Shown piece after piece: positions 25,528 through 34,516 of a DNA stretch of 64,000 nucleotides. This stretch comes from Streptococcus sp. oral taxon 058 str. F0407 (GTDB lineage Bacteria > Bacillota > Bacilli > Lactobacillales > Streptococcaceae): positions 255,215 through 319,214 of the forward strand of contig NZ_JH378887.1 of assembly GCF_000235485.1 (NCBI RefSeq), given 5' to 3'. The position numbers and the translations under genes were made by a program. Under the pieces are notes generated by a model that had not been told where the DNA came from, ran no database searches, and worked only from the letters and a program-made list of their open reading frames with translations. Positions within the stretch are counted from its first letter, which is position 1; each line of letters opens with the position of its first letter.

Positions 25528-26853
25528 ATGGCTAAAAAAGGTGCTCTAACAGGCTTGCTCCTGTTTGGAATATTTTTTGGTGCGGGGAACTTGATTTTTC
25601 CGCCTTCTCTAGGTGCCCTATCTGGAGAACAGTTTCTTCCTGCCATCGCAGGTTTTGTATTTTCGGGTGTCGGGATTGCTGTCCTAACGCTCATCATCGG
25701 AACGCTAAACCCTAAAGGTTACATTCACGAGATTTCTAAGAAAATCTCACCTTGGTTTGCGACGCTTTATCTTGCAGTCCTCTATCTATCGATTGGCCCC
25801 TTCTTTGCCATTCCGCGTACAGCAACAACAGCTTACGAGGTCGGTATCAGCCCCCTCTTGTCTGAAGCAAATAAAGGGCTAGGATTAATTATCTTTACTG
25901 TGCTGTATTTTGCAGCAGCCTATCTGATCTCACTCAATCCTTCAAAGATTTTGGATCGAATCGGACGAATCTTGACACCAGTCTTTGCTTTGCTTATCGT
26001 TATCTTAGTTGTACTAGGTGCCTTTAAATATGGCGGAACAAGTCCTCAAGTAGCTTCAGAAGCCTATCAAGCATCTGCATTCGGGACAGGTTTCCTAGAA
26101 GGGTATAACACCTTGGATGCTTTAGCCTCAGTGGCCTTCAGTGTAATCGCTGTCCAAACCTTGAAACAACTTGGATTCTCAAGTAAGAGAGAGTACATTT
26201 CAACTATTTGGGTGGTTGGGATCGTTGTAGCCCTTGCCTTCAGCGCTCTTTATATCGGTTTAGGTTTCCTTGGAAATCACTTCCCAGTTCCAGCTGAGGC
26301 TATGAAGGGTGGAACACCAGGTGTTTACATCTTGTCACAAGCTACTCAAGAAATCTTTGGTTCAACGGCTCAACTCTTCCTTGCAGCTATGGTTACCGTA
26401 ACCTGCTTCACAACAACGGTTGGTTTGATTGTGTCAACAGCTGAGTTCTTTAACGGACGTTTCCCACAAATCAGCTACAAGCTCTATGCGACAGCCTTTA
26501 CCTTGATTGGATTTGCCATTGCAAACCTCGGTCTTGATGCGATTATCAAGTACTCAGTTCCAGTATTGGTAATCTTGTACCCAATTACCATCGCCATTGT
26601 GATGATCGTGATTGTTAATAAGTTTGTACCCCTATCAAAACCAGGTATGCAGTTAACAATAGGAGTCGTTACAGCAATCGCTGTTGCAAGTGTTCTTGGA
26701 AGTTCCTTTAAAATTGAGTTTCTAGCAAACCTTGTGAATGCTCTACCTTTTGCAGCTGCCTCTCTACCATGGTTAGTGCCAGTAATTATCGGAATCTTAC
26801 TTTCATTGGTTTTACCAAACAAGCAAGAAAGCGATGTTTTTGAAATGGAATAA
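25528..26853 (+). CDS. brnQ: Branched-chain amino acid transporter BrnQ
   Basis: A 441-residue LIVCS-family carrier for leucine, isoleucine and valine with about twelve membrane helices. The N-terminus LLLFGIFFGAGNLIFPPSLG is the family signature. I start at ATG 25528 because AAGGAG ends 6 bases before it; the frame stays open to 25447 but those residues are not family-like. It is monocistronic, with terminators on both sides. I looked for a CodY box upstream and did not find a good one. Confidence 0.93.
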   Translation: MAKKGALTGLLLFGIFFGAGNLIFPPSLGALSGEQFLPAIAGFVFSGVGIAVLTLIIGTLNPKGYIHEISKKISPWFATLYLAVLYLSIGPFFAIPRTATTAYEVGISPLLSEANKGLGLIIFTVLYFAAAYLISLNPSKILDRIGRILTPVFALLIVILVVLGAFKYGGTSPQVASEAYQASAFGTGFLEGYNTLDALASVAFSVIAVQTLKQLGFSSKREYISTIWVVGIVVALAFSALYIGLGFLGNHFPVPAEAMKGGTPGVYILSQATQEIFGSTAQLFLAAMVTVTCFTTTVGLIVSTAEFFNGRFPQISYKLYATAFTLIGFAIANLGLDAIIKYSVPVLVILYPITIAIVMIVIVNKFVPLSKPGMQLTIGVVTAIAVASVLGSSFKIEFLANLVNALPFAAASLPWLVPVIIGILLSLVLPNKQESDVFEME

Positions 26854-26868
26854 AAAATAGAAATCACT

Positions 26869-26912
26869 TTTGTAAGTCAACTCTACAGGAGTGATTTTTC
26901 TTTTTTTCCTCT
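26869..26912 (+). terminator. Terminator after brnQ
   Basis: AAATCACT pairs with AGTGATTT, extended by TTGT/ACAG on the inner side, followed by TTTTTTT with one C. Confidence 0.8.
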
Positions 26913-26923
26913 CTACTGAAATG

Positions 26924-26932
26924 TGCTATAAT
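26924..26932 (+). promoter_or_regulatory. Extended -10 promoter of the M42 peptidase gene
   Basis: TGCTATAAT lies about 22 bases before the ATG at 26955; an AGAGGTGAAG ribosome site follows. Confidence 0.6.
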
Positions 26933-26954
26933 AGGTAGCAAAAGAGGTGAAGAA

Positions 26955-27992
26955 ATGAATCAAACTATAAACTATATCAAAGAATTAACCGCTATTGCAT
27001 CTCCAACGGGATTTACTCGTGATATTTCAGATTACCTAGTCCATACTTTAGAAGAGCTTGGTTACAAGCCTATTCGTACAGCAAAGGGAGGTGTCAATGT
27101 AACGATTAAAGGTCAAAACGACGAACAACATCGCTATGTAACTGCCCATGTGGACACACTCGGAGCCATTGTACGTGCTGTTAAACCTGACGGTCGTCTC
27201 AAATTGGACCGGATCGGTGGTTTTCCTTGGAACATGATTGAGGGAGAAAACTGTACTGTTCATGTGGCTAGCACAGGTAAAACGGTATCTGGAACCATCC
27301 TCATCCACCAGACTTCATGCCACGTCTACAAAGATGCAGGAACTGCAGAACGCACACAGGACAATATGGAAGTGCGTTTGGACGAAAAAGTGACCAATGA
27401 AAAAGAAACCCGCGCCTTGGGTATTGAGGTTGGAGACTTTATTAGTTTCGATCCGCGAACTGTCGTGACAGAGACTGGTTTTATCAAGTCTCGCCACTTG
27501 GATGACAAGGTCAGCGCAGCCATTTTGCTCAATCTCCTTCGAGTTTATAAAGAAGAAGGAATCGACTTGCCGATGACGACACATTTTGCCTTTTCAGTAT
27601 TTGAAGAAGTGGGTCATGGTGCTAACTCCAATATTCCAGCTCAGGTAGTAGAATATCTGGCTGTCGATATGGGTGCAATGGGAGATGACCAACAGACAGA
27701 TGAGTACACAGTATCTATCTGTGTCAAGGATGCTTCCGGTCCTTATCACTATGACTTCCGTCAACACTTAGTAGCTTTGGCAAAGGAGAAAGATATTCCA
27801 TTTAAGCTCGATATCTATCCATTTTATGGATCGGACGCTTCAGCAGCTATGTCAGCAGGTGCAGAGGTCAAGCATGCCCTCCTTGGTGCGGGGATCGAGT
27901 CCAGTCACTCTTATGAGCGTACCCACATTGATTCAGTAGTGGCGACTGAGCGTATGGTCGATGCCTATCTCAAGAGCACATTGGTAGACTAA
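26955..27992 (+). CDS. pepA: M42-family aminopeptidase (glutamyl aminopeptidase-like)
   Basis: A 345-residue M42 metallopeptidase, related to PepA/FrvX. Metal ligands and catalytic residues lie in AHVDTLGAI (His-Asp), SRHLDDKVSA (bridging Asp), FSVFEEVGHGA (catalytic Glu-Glu) and AVDMGAMG (Asp), with a C-terminal HSYERTH. M42 enzymes form large tetrahedral complexes that trim peptides in the cytoplasm. The symbol follows lactococcal PepA and specificity is inferred. The HIT gene begins one base after its stop. Confidence 0.88.
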   Translation: MNQTINYIKELTAIASPTGFTRDISDYLVHTLEELGYKPIRTAKGGVNVTIKGQNDEQHRYVTAHVDTLGAIVRAVKPDGRLKLDRIGGFPWNMIEGENCTVHVASTGKTVSGTILIHQTSCHVYKDAGTAERTQDNMEVRLDEKVTNEKETRALGIEVGDFISFDPRTVVTETGFIKSRHLDDKVSAAILLNLLRVYKEEGIDLPMTTHFAFSVFEEVGHGANSNIPAQVVEYLAVDMGAMGDDQQTDEYTVSICVKDASGPYHYDFRQHLVALAKEKDIPFKLDIYPFYGSDASAAMSAGAEVKHALLGAGIESSHSYERTHIDSVVATERMVDAYLKSTLVD

Positions 27993-27993
27993 T

Positions 27994-28455
27994 ATGTGCT
28001 TGATTTGTCAACGAATTGAATGGATTAAGGCAGGGGAAAATCCCTACTTTGTAAAAGAACTAGAAACAGGCTATGTGGTTATTGGAGACCACCAATACTT
28101 TAAGGGCTATACCTTATTTTTAGCAAAAGAGCATGTCACAGAACTCCATCATATGGAGAATCCTGTAAAACTTCGCTTTTTAGAGGAAATGAGTTTGGTC
28201 CAAGAAGCAGTCGCCAAAGCATTTGATGCTTAAAAGATGAATATTGAACTCCTAGGAAATGGAGATGCCCACGCTCATTGGCATCTTTTTCCGCGAAGAG
28301 CAGGTGATATGAAAGGTTACGGACTTAATGGTCGTGGTCCAGTCTGGTGGGTACCCTGGGAAGAAATGGTGGCAGAAGATTGCCAGGTGCAATCCCATGA
28401 GTTGGAACAAATGATTAAAGCCTTATCTCATGAATTAGAGAAGCACTTGGCCTAA
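27994..28455 (+). pseudogene. HIT-family hydrolase gene interrupted by an in-frame stop
   Basis: Two halves of one HIT protein in the same frame. The first (27994-28233) gives 79 residues from MCLICQRIEW to KAFDA, then TAA at 28231-28233. The frame reopens with Lys-Met-Asn-Ile-Glu and contains the catalytic triad HAHWHLFPR before ending at 28455. A single base change such as GAA or CAA to TAA explains it. The catalytic His motif is only in the second part, so the first product must be inactive. An ATG at 28237 could start a 72-residue C-terminal piece but lacks a ribosome site. HIT proteins hydrolyse nucleotide phosphoramidates or dinucleotide polyphosphates. Confidence 0.85.
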
Positions 28456-28469
28456 GAGAGGAAGAAAAA

Positions 28470-29186
28470 ATGAAAAAAAGATACATCGTTTTATCTGGTT
28501 TGCTGGCAGTAACCCTAGCAGCATGTTCTCAAGAAAAACCTAAAAATGAAGAAGATACTCAAAAAACGGAACAAACTAGTCAACCTGAAGGAACTGTAGG
28601 GAGCAAATCCCAAGCCTCTAGTCAGAAGAAGGCGGAGGTTGTTAATAAGGGAGACCACTATAGTATACAAGGAAAATACGATGAAATCGTCGTAGCTAAT
28701 AAGCACTATCCTTTGTCAAAAGACTATAATCCAGGAGAAAATCCAACAGCTAAGGCAGAGTTGCTCAAACTCATTGCAGCAATGCAAGCAGCTGGCTATC
28801 CGATTAGCGATCACTACAGTGGCTTTAGAAGTTATGAAACACAAACCAAACTTTATCAAGACTATGTGAATCAAGACGGTAAGGAAGCTGCAGATCGCTA
28901 CTCAGCTCGCCCTGGTTACAGTGAACACCAGACAGGTCTGGCTTTTGATTTGATCGGGACTAACGGAGAATTGGTTACAGAGGAGAAGGCTGCTCAGTGG
29001 CTCTTGGATCATGCAGCTGACTATGGCTTTGTTGTTCGCTATCTCAAAGGCAAGGAAAAAGAGACTGGCTACATGGCAGAAGAATGGCATCTTCGCTACG
29101 TTGGAAAAGAAGCCAAAGAAATTGCTGCAAGTGGCCTTAGTTTGGAAGAATACTATGGCTTTGAAGGCGGAGATTATGTCGATTAA
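28470..29186 (+). CDS. ldcB: L,D/D,D-carboxypeptidase lipoprotein (LdcB/DacB, VanY family)
   Basis: A 238-residue lipoprotein: signal peptide ending in LAAC (Cys19), a polar Gln/Glu/Lys-rich linker to about residue 60, then a peptidase M15/VanY domain. Zinc and catalytic motifs are GFRSYETQTKLYQDYV, SEHQTGLAFDL (SxHxxGxAxD) and EEWHLRYVG (ExxH). In pneumococcus the homolog trims stem peptides of peptidoglycan (LdcB, also called DacB). GAGAGGAAG precedes the ATG by 6 bases. It follows the broken HIT gene, with no terminator between. Confidence 0.9.
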   Translation: MKKRYIVLSGLLAVTLAACSQEKPKNEEDTQKTEQTSQPEGTVGSKSQASSQKKAEVVNKGDHYSIQGKYDEIVVANKHYPLSKDYNPGENPTAKAELLKLIAAMQAAGYPISDHYSGFRSYETQTKLYQDYVNQDGKEAADRYSARPGYSEHQTGLAFDLIGTNGELVTEEKAAQWLLDHAADYGFVVRYLKGKEKETGYMAEEWHLRYVGKEAKEIAASGLSLEEYYGFEGGDYVD

Positions 29187-29202
29187 AAATGAAAGTTTTC
29201 TC

Positions 29203-29230
29203 TTGCATTTTTAGATAAATAGTGTATAAT
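29203..29230 (+). promoter_or_regulatory. Promoter of rplK-rplA
   Basis: TTGCAT (29203-29208), a 16-base spacer and TATAAT (29225-29230). It gives a leader of about 70 bases before the rplK ATG with AAAGGAGG. Confidence 0.75.
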
Positions 29231-29308
29231 TGAAAGGTATGTGTAAAGCATACTTGTGGGAGGTAAAAATCTTTAATTACCGCCAAAACCACAAAGGAGG
29301 ATTTAAAA

Positions 29309-29734
29309 ATGGCTAAAAAAGTCGAAAAACTTGTAAAATTGCAAATCCCTGCTGGTAAAGCTACACCAGCTCCACCGGTTGGACCTGCTCTTGGTCAAGC
29401 TGGTATCAACATCATGGGATTCACAAAAGAGTTCAACGCTCGTACAGCTGACCAAGCTGGTATGATCATTCCAGTTGTTATCTCAGTGTACGAAGACAAA
29501 TCATTTACTTTCGTTACAAAAACACCACCAGCTGCTGTTCTTTTGAAAAAAGCTGCAGGTGTTGAAAAAGGATCAGGTACACCTAACAAAACTAAAGTTG
29601 CTACAGTTACTCGTGCACAAGTACAAGAAATTGCAGAAACTAAGATGCCAGATTTGAACGCAGCAAACATTGAGTCTGCAATGCGTATGATCGAAGGTAC
29701 TGCTCGTTCTATGGGATTCACTGTTGTTGACTAA
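29309..29734 (+). CDS. rplK: 50S ribosomal protein L11
   Basis: A 141-residue L11 with the N-terminal [29 protein letters not shown] motif split across residues 9-38 and the C-terminal rRNA-binding domain ending [17 protein letters not shown]11 forms the GTPase-associated centre with 23S rRNA and responds to RelA signalling. It is cotranscribed with rplA 97 bases downstream. Codon use is strongly biased, as usual for highly expressed genes. Confidence 0.98.
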   Translation: MAKKVEKLVKLQIPAGKATPAPPVGPALGQAGINIMGFTKEFNARTADQAGMIIPVVISVYEDKSFTFVTKTPPAAVLLKKAAGVEKGSGTPNKTKVATVTRAQVQEIAETKMPDLNAANIESAMRMIEGTARSMGFTVVD

Positions 29735-29765
29735 TCAATAACACCCCCAATATAACCCGCAAGAC

Positions 29766-29798
29766 TTCATCATTTCGAGAAGTGACGTGGGAGATGAA
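29766..29798 (+). promoter_or_regulatory. Candidate L1-binding site in the rplK-rplA gap
   Basis: TTCATC (29766-29771) pairs with GATGAA (29793-29798), enclosing an internal loop that includes GTGACGTGGGA, similar to the L1 site of 23S rRNA. L1 represses its own mRNA in other bacteria. Position just ahead of rplA fits, but the match is by eye. Confidence 0.35.
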
Positions 29799-29831
29799 AA
29801 TCGATTGAACCACTTACAAGGAGAATAGAAA

Positions 29832-30521
29832 ATGGCTAAAAAAAGCAAACAACTTCGTGCTGCACTTGAGAAAATCGACAGCACAAAAGCATACAGCGTA
29901 GAAGAAGCTGTAGCACTTGCAAAAGAAACTAACTTTGCAAAATTCGACGCAACTGTAGAAGTTGCATACAACTTGAACATCGACGTTAAAAAAGCTGACC
30001 AACAAATCCGTGGAGCAATGGTATTGCCAAACGGTACTGGTAAAACTTCACGCGTTCTTGTTTTCGCACGTGGTGCAAAAGCTGAAGAAGCAAAAGCTGC
30101 TGGTGCAGACTTTGTTGGTGAAGATGACCTTGTTGCGAAAATCAACGATGGTTGGTTGGACTTCGACGTAGTTATTGCTACACCTGATATGATGGCTCTT
30201 GTTGGACGTCTTGGACGTGTCCTTGGACCACGTAACTTGATGCCAAACCCTAAAACTGGTACTGTAACAATGGATGTTGCAAAAGCAGTTGAAGAGTCTA
30301 AAGGTGGTAAAATCACTTACCGTGCTGACCGTGCAGGTAACGTTCAAGCCATCATCGGTAAAGTATCATTTGAAGCTGAAAAATTGGTTGAAAACTTCAA
30401 AGCTTTCAACGAAACAATCCAAAAAGCAAAACCAGCTACAGCTAAAGGAACTTACGTAACAAACTTGACGATCACAACTACTCAAGGTGTTGGTATCAAG
30501 GTTGACGTGAACTCACTTTAA
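29832..30521 (+). CDS. rplA: 50S ribosomal protein L1
   Basis: A 229-residue L1 of the ribosomal stalk, involved in release of deacylated tRNA. The signature [22 protein letters not shown] and [21 protein letters not shown] are present. L1 often represses its own operon by binding mRNA; a possible site lies just upstream. AAGGAG precedes the ATG. A tight UUCG terminator follows. Confidence 0.98.
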
Positions 30522-30530
30522 TCAACTAGA

Positions 30531-30560
30531 ATCTCTGGCTTCGGTCAGAGTTTTTTTATT
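30531..30560 (+). terminator. Terminator after rplA
   Basis: CTCTGGC and GTCAGAG pair around TTCG, a very stable tetraloop, followed by seven T. Confidence 0.92.
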
Positions 30561-30594
30561 CAAATCTATTAACAAAGGAATGGAGGAAATAAAA

Positions 30595-31032
30595 TTGTTG
30601 AGAGAAGCTGTACAGGAGGATTTATTTGAGTTATTAAATCTCTACCTGTCCTTACATGAGAAAGAGATCCCAGAAGATAGCCTTCATTTGCAGCAAGTGT
30701 GGAGTGAGATGATTTCTGACCAGCGCCATCATGTTATCGTGAAGGATGTGGGAGAAAGAATAGTCTCCTCCTGTATTTGTGTCATTATTCCTAATTTGAC
30801 AAGAGGCGTGAGACCTTATGCTTTGATCGAAAATGTGGTGACTCAAGAAGAAGATAGAGGGAAAGGCTATGCAAGCGCCTGCCTTGAATATGCTAAAAAG
30901 ATAGCTAAGGAGGAAAATTGTTATAAAATGATGCTCCTGACAGGGTCTAAAAGTGCAAGTACTCAGAATTTTTATAAAGGAGTTGGTTATAATAGTGAAG
31001 ATAAAACAGCCTATATTCAATGGTTGGATTAA
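30595..31032 (+). CDS. GNAT-family N-acetyltransferase
   Basis: A compact GNAT protein of about 145 residues. Motif A is QEEDRGKGYASACLEYAKK, with the pantetheine-binding RGKGYA, followed by LTGSKSASTQNFYKGVGY as motif B. Acceptor unknown. Start choice is uncertain: GGAGG at 30582-30586 lies 8 bases before TTG 30595, giving M-L-R-E-A-V-Q-E-D, a usual GNAT opening. ATG 30580 overlaps that ribosome site. It is unlinked to its neighbours by terminators before it and a new promoter after it. Confidence 0.8.
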   Translation: MLREAVQEDLFELLNLYLSLHEKEIPEDSLHLQQVWSEMISDQRHHVIVKDVGERIVSSCICVIIPNLTRGVRPYALIENVVTQEEDRGKGYASACLEYAKKIAKEENCYKMMLLTGSKSASTQNFYKGVGYNSEDKTAYIQWLD

Positions 31033-31110
31033 AGCTTGAATCTTAAATAGTCAGAACAAAATCATGGATTAGCAAATAAAAATCTTCTATTTCTTCTTTC
31101 ACAGAAAATA

Positions 31111-31119
31111 TGGTATAAT
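31111..31119 (+). promoter_or_regulatory. Extended -10 promoter of apt
   Basis: TGGTATAAT lies about 32 bases before the apt ATG. Confidence 0.6.
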
Positions 31120-31151
31120 AGAGAGTAAAAAACTTTGAAAGAAAGAAAATG

Positions 31152-31664
31152 ATGAATTTAAAAGATTATATCGCAACGATTGAAAATTATCCCAAGGAAG
31201 GTATCACCTTCCGTGATATCAGCCCACTGATGGCAGATGGCAATGCCTATAGCTATGCTGTTCGTGAAATCGTTCAGTATGCAACAGACAAGAAGATCGA
31301 CATGATCGTGGGACCAGAAGCCCGTGGTTTTATCGTCGGCTGTCCCGTTGCCTTTGAGTTGGGCATTGGATTTGCTCCTGTACGTAAACCAGGGAAATTA
31401 CCACGTGAAGTGATTTCTGCTGACTATGAGAAAGAGTACGGTATTGATACCTTGACCATGCACGCGGATGCGATTAAGCCAGGCCAACGTGTTCTCATCG
31501 TAGATGACCTCTTGGCGACAGGTGGAACTGTCAAGGCAACCATTGAAATGATCGAAAGACTTGGTGGAGTTGTAGCAGGTTGTGCTTTCTTGATTGAACT
31601 TGATGAGCTTAAAGGCCGTGAAAAAATCGGAGATTACGATTACAAGGTGCTTATGCATTATTAA
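31152..31664 (+). CDS. apt: Adenine phosphoribosyltransferase
   Basis: A 170-residue purine-salvage enzyme that makes AMP from adenine and PRPP in the cytoplasm. The PRPP-binding motif is [13 protein letters not shown] (residues 117-129), and [15 protein letters not shown] and KPGKLPREV are the other family segments. I prefer ATG 31152 (M-N-L-K-D-Y) over ATG 31149 because it matches the family start and spacing from the GAAAG site. A terminator follows. Confidence 0.95.
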   Translation: MNLKDYIATIENYPKEGITFRDISPLMADGNAYSYAVREIVQYATDKKIDMIVGPEARGFIVGCPVAFELGIGFAPVRKPGKLPREVISADYEKEYGIDTLTMHADAIKPGQRVLIVDDLLATGGTVKATIEMIERLGGVVAGCAFLIELDELKGREKIGDYDYKVLMHY

Positions 31665-31666
31665 TG

Positions 31667-31694
31667 AAAAACAGTCCTTGGGGCTGTTTTCTCT
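31667..31694 (+). terminator. Terminator after apt
   Basis: AAAACAGTCC pairs with GGGCTGTTTT around TTG (with a wobble), the T run being part of the stem. Confidence 0.8.
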
Positions 31695-31711
31695 TCATCT
31701 GCTATATAAAC

Positions 31712-31770
31712 AAACTATAGCTAGTTAGAGAAAAACTATAATTGAAAACTATATCTTCATACAGTATAAT
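31712..31770 (+). promoter_or_regulatory. metA promoter with three AAACTATA boxes
   Basis: AAACTATA occurs at 31712-31719, 31733-31740 and 31746-31753. The first is followed by an inverted partner CTAGTT. The promoter is TTGAAA (31742-31747), 17 bases, TATAAT (31765-31770), so the third box overlaps the -35. Streptococcal MetR/MtaR-type LysR regulators of methionine genes bind TATAGTTT-like repeats, which are the complement of these boxes. Confidence 0.65.
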
Positions 31771-31850
31771 AAAAGGAAGAGAAGTTTGAAAGATTGTGCT
31801 TTCAAGCAGATAAAGCCATTCCCGAGATAGATGACTGTTAGGAGGGTATT

Positions 31851-32795
31851 ATGCCGATTCGGATTGAAAAAAAATTACCAGCTGTTGAGATTTTAAGGAC
31901 AGAAAATATCTTTGTCATGGACGACCAACGAGCTGCTCATCAGGATATTCGCCCCTTGAAGATTTTGATTCTAAATCTGATGCCCCAAAAAATTGTGACA
32001 GAAACGCAACTCTTACGGCATTTGGCTAATACACCTTTACAGTTAGATATTGATTTCTTGTATATGGAAACGCATCGTTCAAAGACGACCCGTGCCGAAC
32101 ATATGGAAACCTTCTATAAGACATTTCCAGAGGTCAAGGATGACTTTTTTGATGGAATGATTATCACAGGAGCACCAGTGGAACACTTGCCTTTTGAGGA
32201 GGTGGACTACTGGGAGGAGTTTAAACAAGTCATTGAATGGTCCAAGACGCATGTTTTTTCTACCCTGCATATCTGTTGGGGTGCCCAAGCAGGTCTTTAT
32301 GCTCGCTATGGCGTTGAAAAACACCAGATGGATCAGAAACTGTCAGGCATTTACCCACAGGATACCTTGAAAGAGGGCCATCTTCTCTTTCGTGGTTTTG
32401 ATGATCGCTATGTAGCTCCTCATTCTCGTCATACAGAAATCTATAAGGAAGAGATATTAGGAAAAACCAATCTGGAAATCCTCTCCGAGGGAGAAAAAGT
32501 CGGCGTTTCAATTTTAGCCAGTCGGGATCTTCGTGAGATTTATAGTTTTGGTCATTTAGAATATGACCGTGATACTCTGGCAAAAGAGTATTTTCGTGAT
32601 TGTGAGGCAGGACTTAATCCTCACATTCCGGAAAATTACTTCAAAAATGATGATGTGAATGAGACGCCGTGTCTTTGTTGGTCTTCTTCAGCTGCTCTCT
32701 TTTTCAGTAATTGGGTTAACTATGCTGTTTATCAGGAAACTCCCTTTGACTGGAAAAAGGTAGAGGACGATGCGGCTTCATTTGGATATTTATAA
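31851..32795 (+). CDS. metA: Homoserine O-acyltransferase (probably acetyl-CoA dependent)
   Basis: A 314-residue MetA, first enzyme of methionine synthesis, activating homoserine by acylation. The nucleophile is Cys142 in [10 protein letters not shown] and the His/Glu pair lies in SFGHLEYD. Residue 111 is Glu ([16 protein letters not shown]): in the studied Bacillus enzyme Glu111 selects acetyl-CoA, while succinyl-CoA enzymes have Gly. So O-acetylation is likely despite the usual succinyltransferase name. GGAGGG precedes the ATG. The upstream boxes point to methionine-responsive control. The DnaD-like gene follows by 8 bases. Confidence 0.93.
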   Translation: MPIRIEKKLPAVEILRTENIFVMDDQRAAHQDIRPLKILILNLMPQKIVTETQLLRHLANTPLQLDIDFLYMETHRSKTTRAEHMETFYKTFPEVKDDFFDGMIITGAPVEHLPFEEVDYWEEFKQVIEWSKTHVFSTLHICWGAQAGLYARYGVEKHQMDQKLSGIYPQDTLKEGHLLFRGFDDRYVAPHSRHTEIYKEEILGKTNLEILSEGEKVGVSILASRDLREIYSFGHLEYDRDTLAKEYFRDCEAGLNPHIPENYFKNDDVNETPCLCWSSSAALFFSNWVNYAVYQETPFDWKKVEDDAASFGYL

Positions 32796-32803
32796 GAGGA
32801 ATT

Positions 32804-33481
32804 ATGACATATTTTGACGCTTTTAAATCAGGGAACTTGGTTTTGCCAAGTGCCCTGCTCTTGCATTTTAAGGAACTCTTTCCTTCCAGTGATGATTTTC
32901 TCGTCTGGCAATTTTTCTATCTACAAAATACATCTGCTTTGGATGAGCTGTCACCAAGCCAAATCGCAGAAACTATTGGAAAAGAACTTGCAGATGTCAA
33001 CCAATCCATTTCAAATTTGACTGAAAATGGTTTGCTACAATATCGAACGATTGAACTAAATGGGGAGATTGAGCTTATTTTTGATGCTAGTTTAGCTTTT
33101 GAACGCTTGGATAGCTTGTTGGATAGCCAAACTCCAGCTACAACTACCCCAAACCCGCAAAATCAATTGAAGGATTTAGTTGAGACTTTTCAGCAGGAAT
33201 TGGGACGCTTGCTAACGCCGTTTGAAATCGAAGATCTTTCCAAGACTGTCAAAGAAGACGGGATCAAGGCGGATTTGATTACAGAAGCTCTCCGAGAGGC
33301 CGTTCTAAATGGCAAACCAAACTGGAAATATATTCAGGCAATCCTCCGTAATTGGCGTCATGAAGGCATCCAGTCTGTGGCTCAGGTGGAGGCTAAACGA
33401 GCTGAGAGAGAAGCAAACAATCCTAAACAAGTTCAAGCTTCAGCTGATTTTCTCGATGCCATGAATTTGTGGCAAGATTAA
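32804..33481 (+). CDS. dnaD: DnaD-domain replication initiation protein
   Basis: A 225-residue DnaD-like protein with an N-terminal winged helix (DDFLVWQFFYLQNTSALDEL onward) and a C-terminal DDBH2 domain marked by WKYIQAILRNWRHEGI, the YxxxIxxxW motif that binds DNA. DnaD helps load the replicative helicase at oriC and during restart. It is eight bases after metA. The symbol is given with the caution that streptococci carry several DnaD-domain proteins. Confidence 0.82.
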   Translation: MTYFDAFKSGNLVLPSALLLHFKELFPSSDDFLVWQFFYLQNTSALDELSPSQIAETIGKELADVNQSISNLTENGLLQYRTIELNGEIELIFDASLAFERLDSLLDSQTPATTTPNPQNQLKDLVETFQQELGRLLTPFEIEDLSKTVKEDGIKADLITEALREAVLNGKPNWKYIQAILRNWRHEGIQSVAQVEAKRAEREANNPKQVQASADFLDAMNLWQD

Positions 33482-33514
33482 TCACTTGAAAAATATTGAA
33501 AATTAGAGTAAGGT

Positions 33515-33543
33515 TTGCAAGCTCCTTATAAATATGATAAAAT
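33515..33543 (+). promoter_or_regulatory. Promoter of tpiA
   Basis: TTGCAA (33515-33520), 17 bases, then TAAAAT (33538-33543) with a TGA extension, 34 bases before the ATG. Confidence 0.75.
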
Positions 33544-33577
33544 AATAGAAAATAAAATGAAAAAAGAGGTATGTGAA

Positions 33578-34336
33578 ATGTCACGTAAACCATTTATCGC
33601 TGGTAACTGGAAAATGAACAAAAATCCAGAAGAAGCAAAAGCATTCGTTGAAGCCGTTGCCTCAAAACTTCCTTCATCAGACCTTGTTGAAGCAGGTATC
33701 GCAGCTCCAGCTCTTGATTTGACAGCTGTTCTTGCTGCTGCTAAAGGTTCAAACCTTAAAGTTGCTGCTCAAAACTGCTACTTTGAAAATGCAGGTGCTT
33801 TCACTGGTGAAACTAGCCCACAGGTTTTGAAAGAAATCGGTACAGACTACGTTGTTATCGGTCACTCAGAACGCCGTGACTACTTCCATGAAACTGACGA
33901 AGATATCAACAAAAAAGCAAAAGCAATCTTTGCAAACGGTATGCTTCCAATCATCTGTTGTGGTGAGTCACTTGAAACTTACGAAGCTGGTAAAGCAGCT
34001 GAATTCGTAGGTGCTCAAGTATCTGCTGCATTGGCTGGATTGACAGCTGAACAAGTTGCTGCATCAGTTATCGCTTATGAGCCAATCTGGGCTATCGGTA
34101 CTGGTAAATCTGCTTCACAAGATGATGCACAAAAAATGTGTAAAGTTGTCCGTGACGTTGTAGCAGCTGACTTTGGTCAAGAAGTTGCTGACAAAGTTCG
34201 TGTTCAATACGGTGGTTCAGTTAAACCTGAAAACGTTGCTTCATACATGGCTTGCCCAGACGTTGACGGTGCCCTTGTTGGTGGTGCGTCACTTGAAGCT
34301 GAAAGCTTCTTGGCATTGCTTGACTTTGTGAAATAA
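33578..34336 (+). CDS. tpiA: Triosephosphate isomerase
   Basis: A 252-residue glycolytic enzyme interconverting dihydroxyacetone phosphate and glyceraldehyde 3-phosphate. Catalytic residues are Lys in GNWKMN, His in IGHSERR and Glu in [12 protein letters not shown], and the phosphate loop is [10 protein letters not shown] start at ATG 33578 (M-S-R-K-P-F) since the frame upstream overlaps the promoter; AGAGGT precedes it by about 7 bases. Codon bias is that of a highly expressed gene. A strong terminator follows. Confidence 0.97.
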   Translation: MSRKPFIAGNWKMNKNPEEAKAFVEAVASKLPSSDLVEAGIAAPALDLTAVLAAAKGSNLKVAAQNCYFENAGAFTGETSPQVLKEIGTDYVVIGHSERRDYFHETDEDINKKAKAIFANGMLPIICCGESLETYEAGKAAEFVGAQVSAALAGLTAEQVAASVIAYEPIWAIGTGKSASQDDAQKMCKVVRDVVAADFGQEVADKVRVQYGGSVKPENVASYMACPDVDGALVGGASLEAESFLALLDFVK

Positions 34337-34349
34337 TCTAGGTTATTCC

Positions 34350-34400
34350 AGACAGACAGTCAAAAGTACCAGGTGACTTTGACTGCCTGTCTTGTTTTTA
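34350..34400 (+). terminator. Long terminator hairpin after tpiA
   Basis: AGACAGACAGTCAAAAGT pairs with ACTTTGACTGCCTGTCT (one mismatch, one bulge) around ACCAGGTG, followed by TGTTTTTA. Confidence 0.88.
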
Positions 34401-34516
34401 CTTGGAGCATTCTTGTGAAAGAGGAATTTTTTCTAGTCTAGGAAAGTTCCTTAGGGAAAGAAAGGCGTGCAGATGCGCGCTCTTTTCTGTATCAAAAAGT
34501 TATGAAAGGAGGAGTT

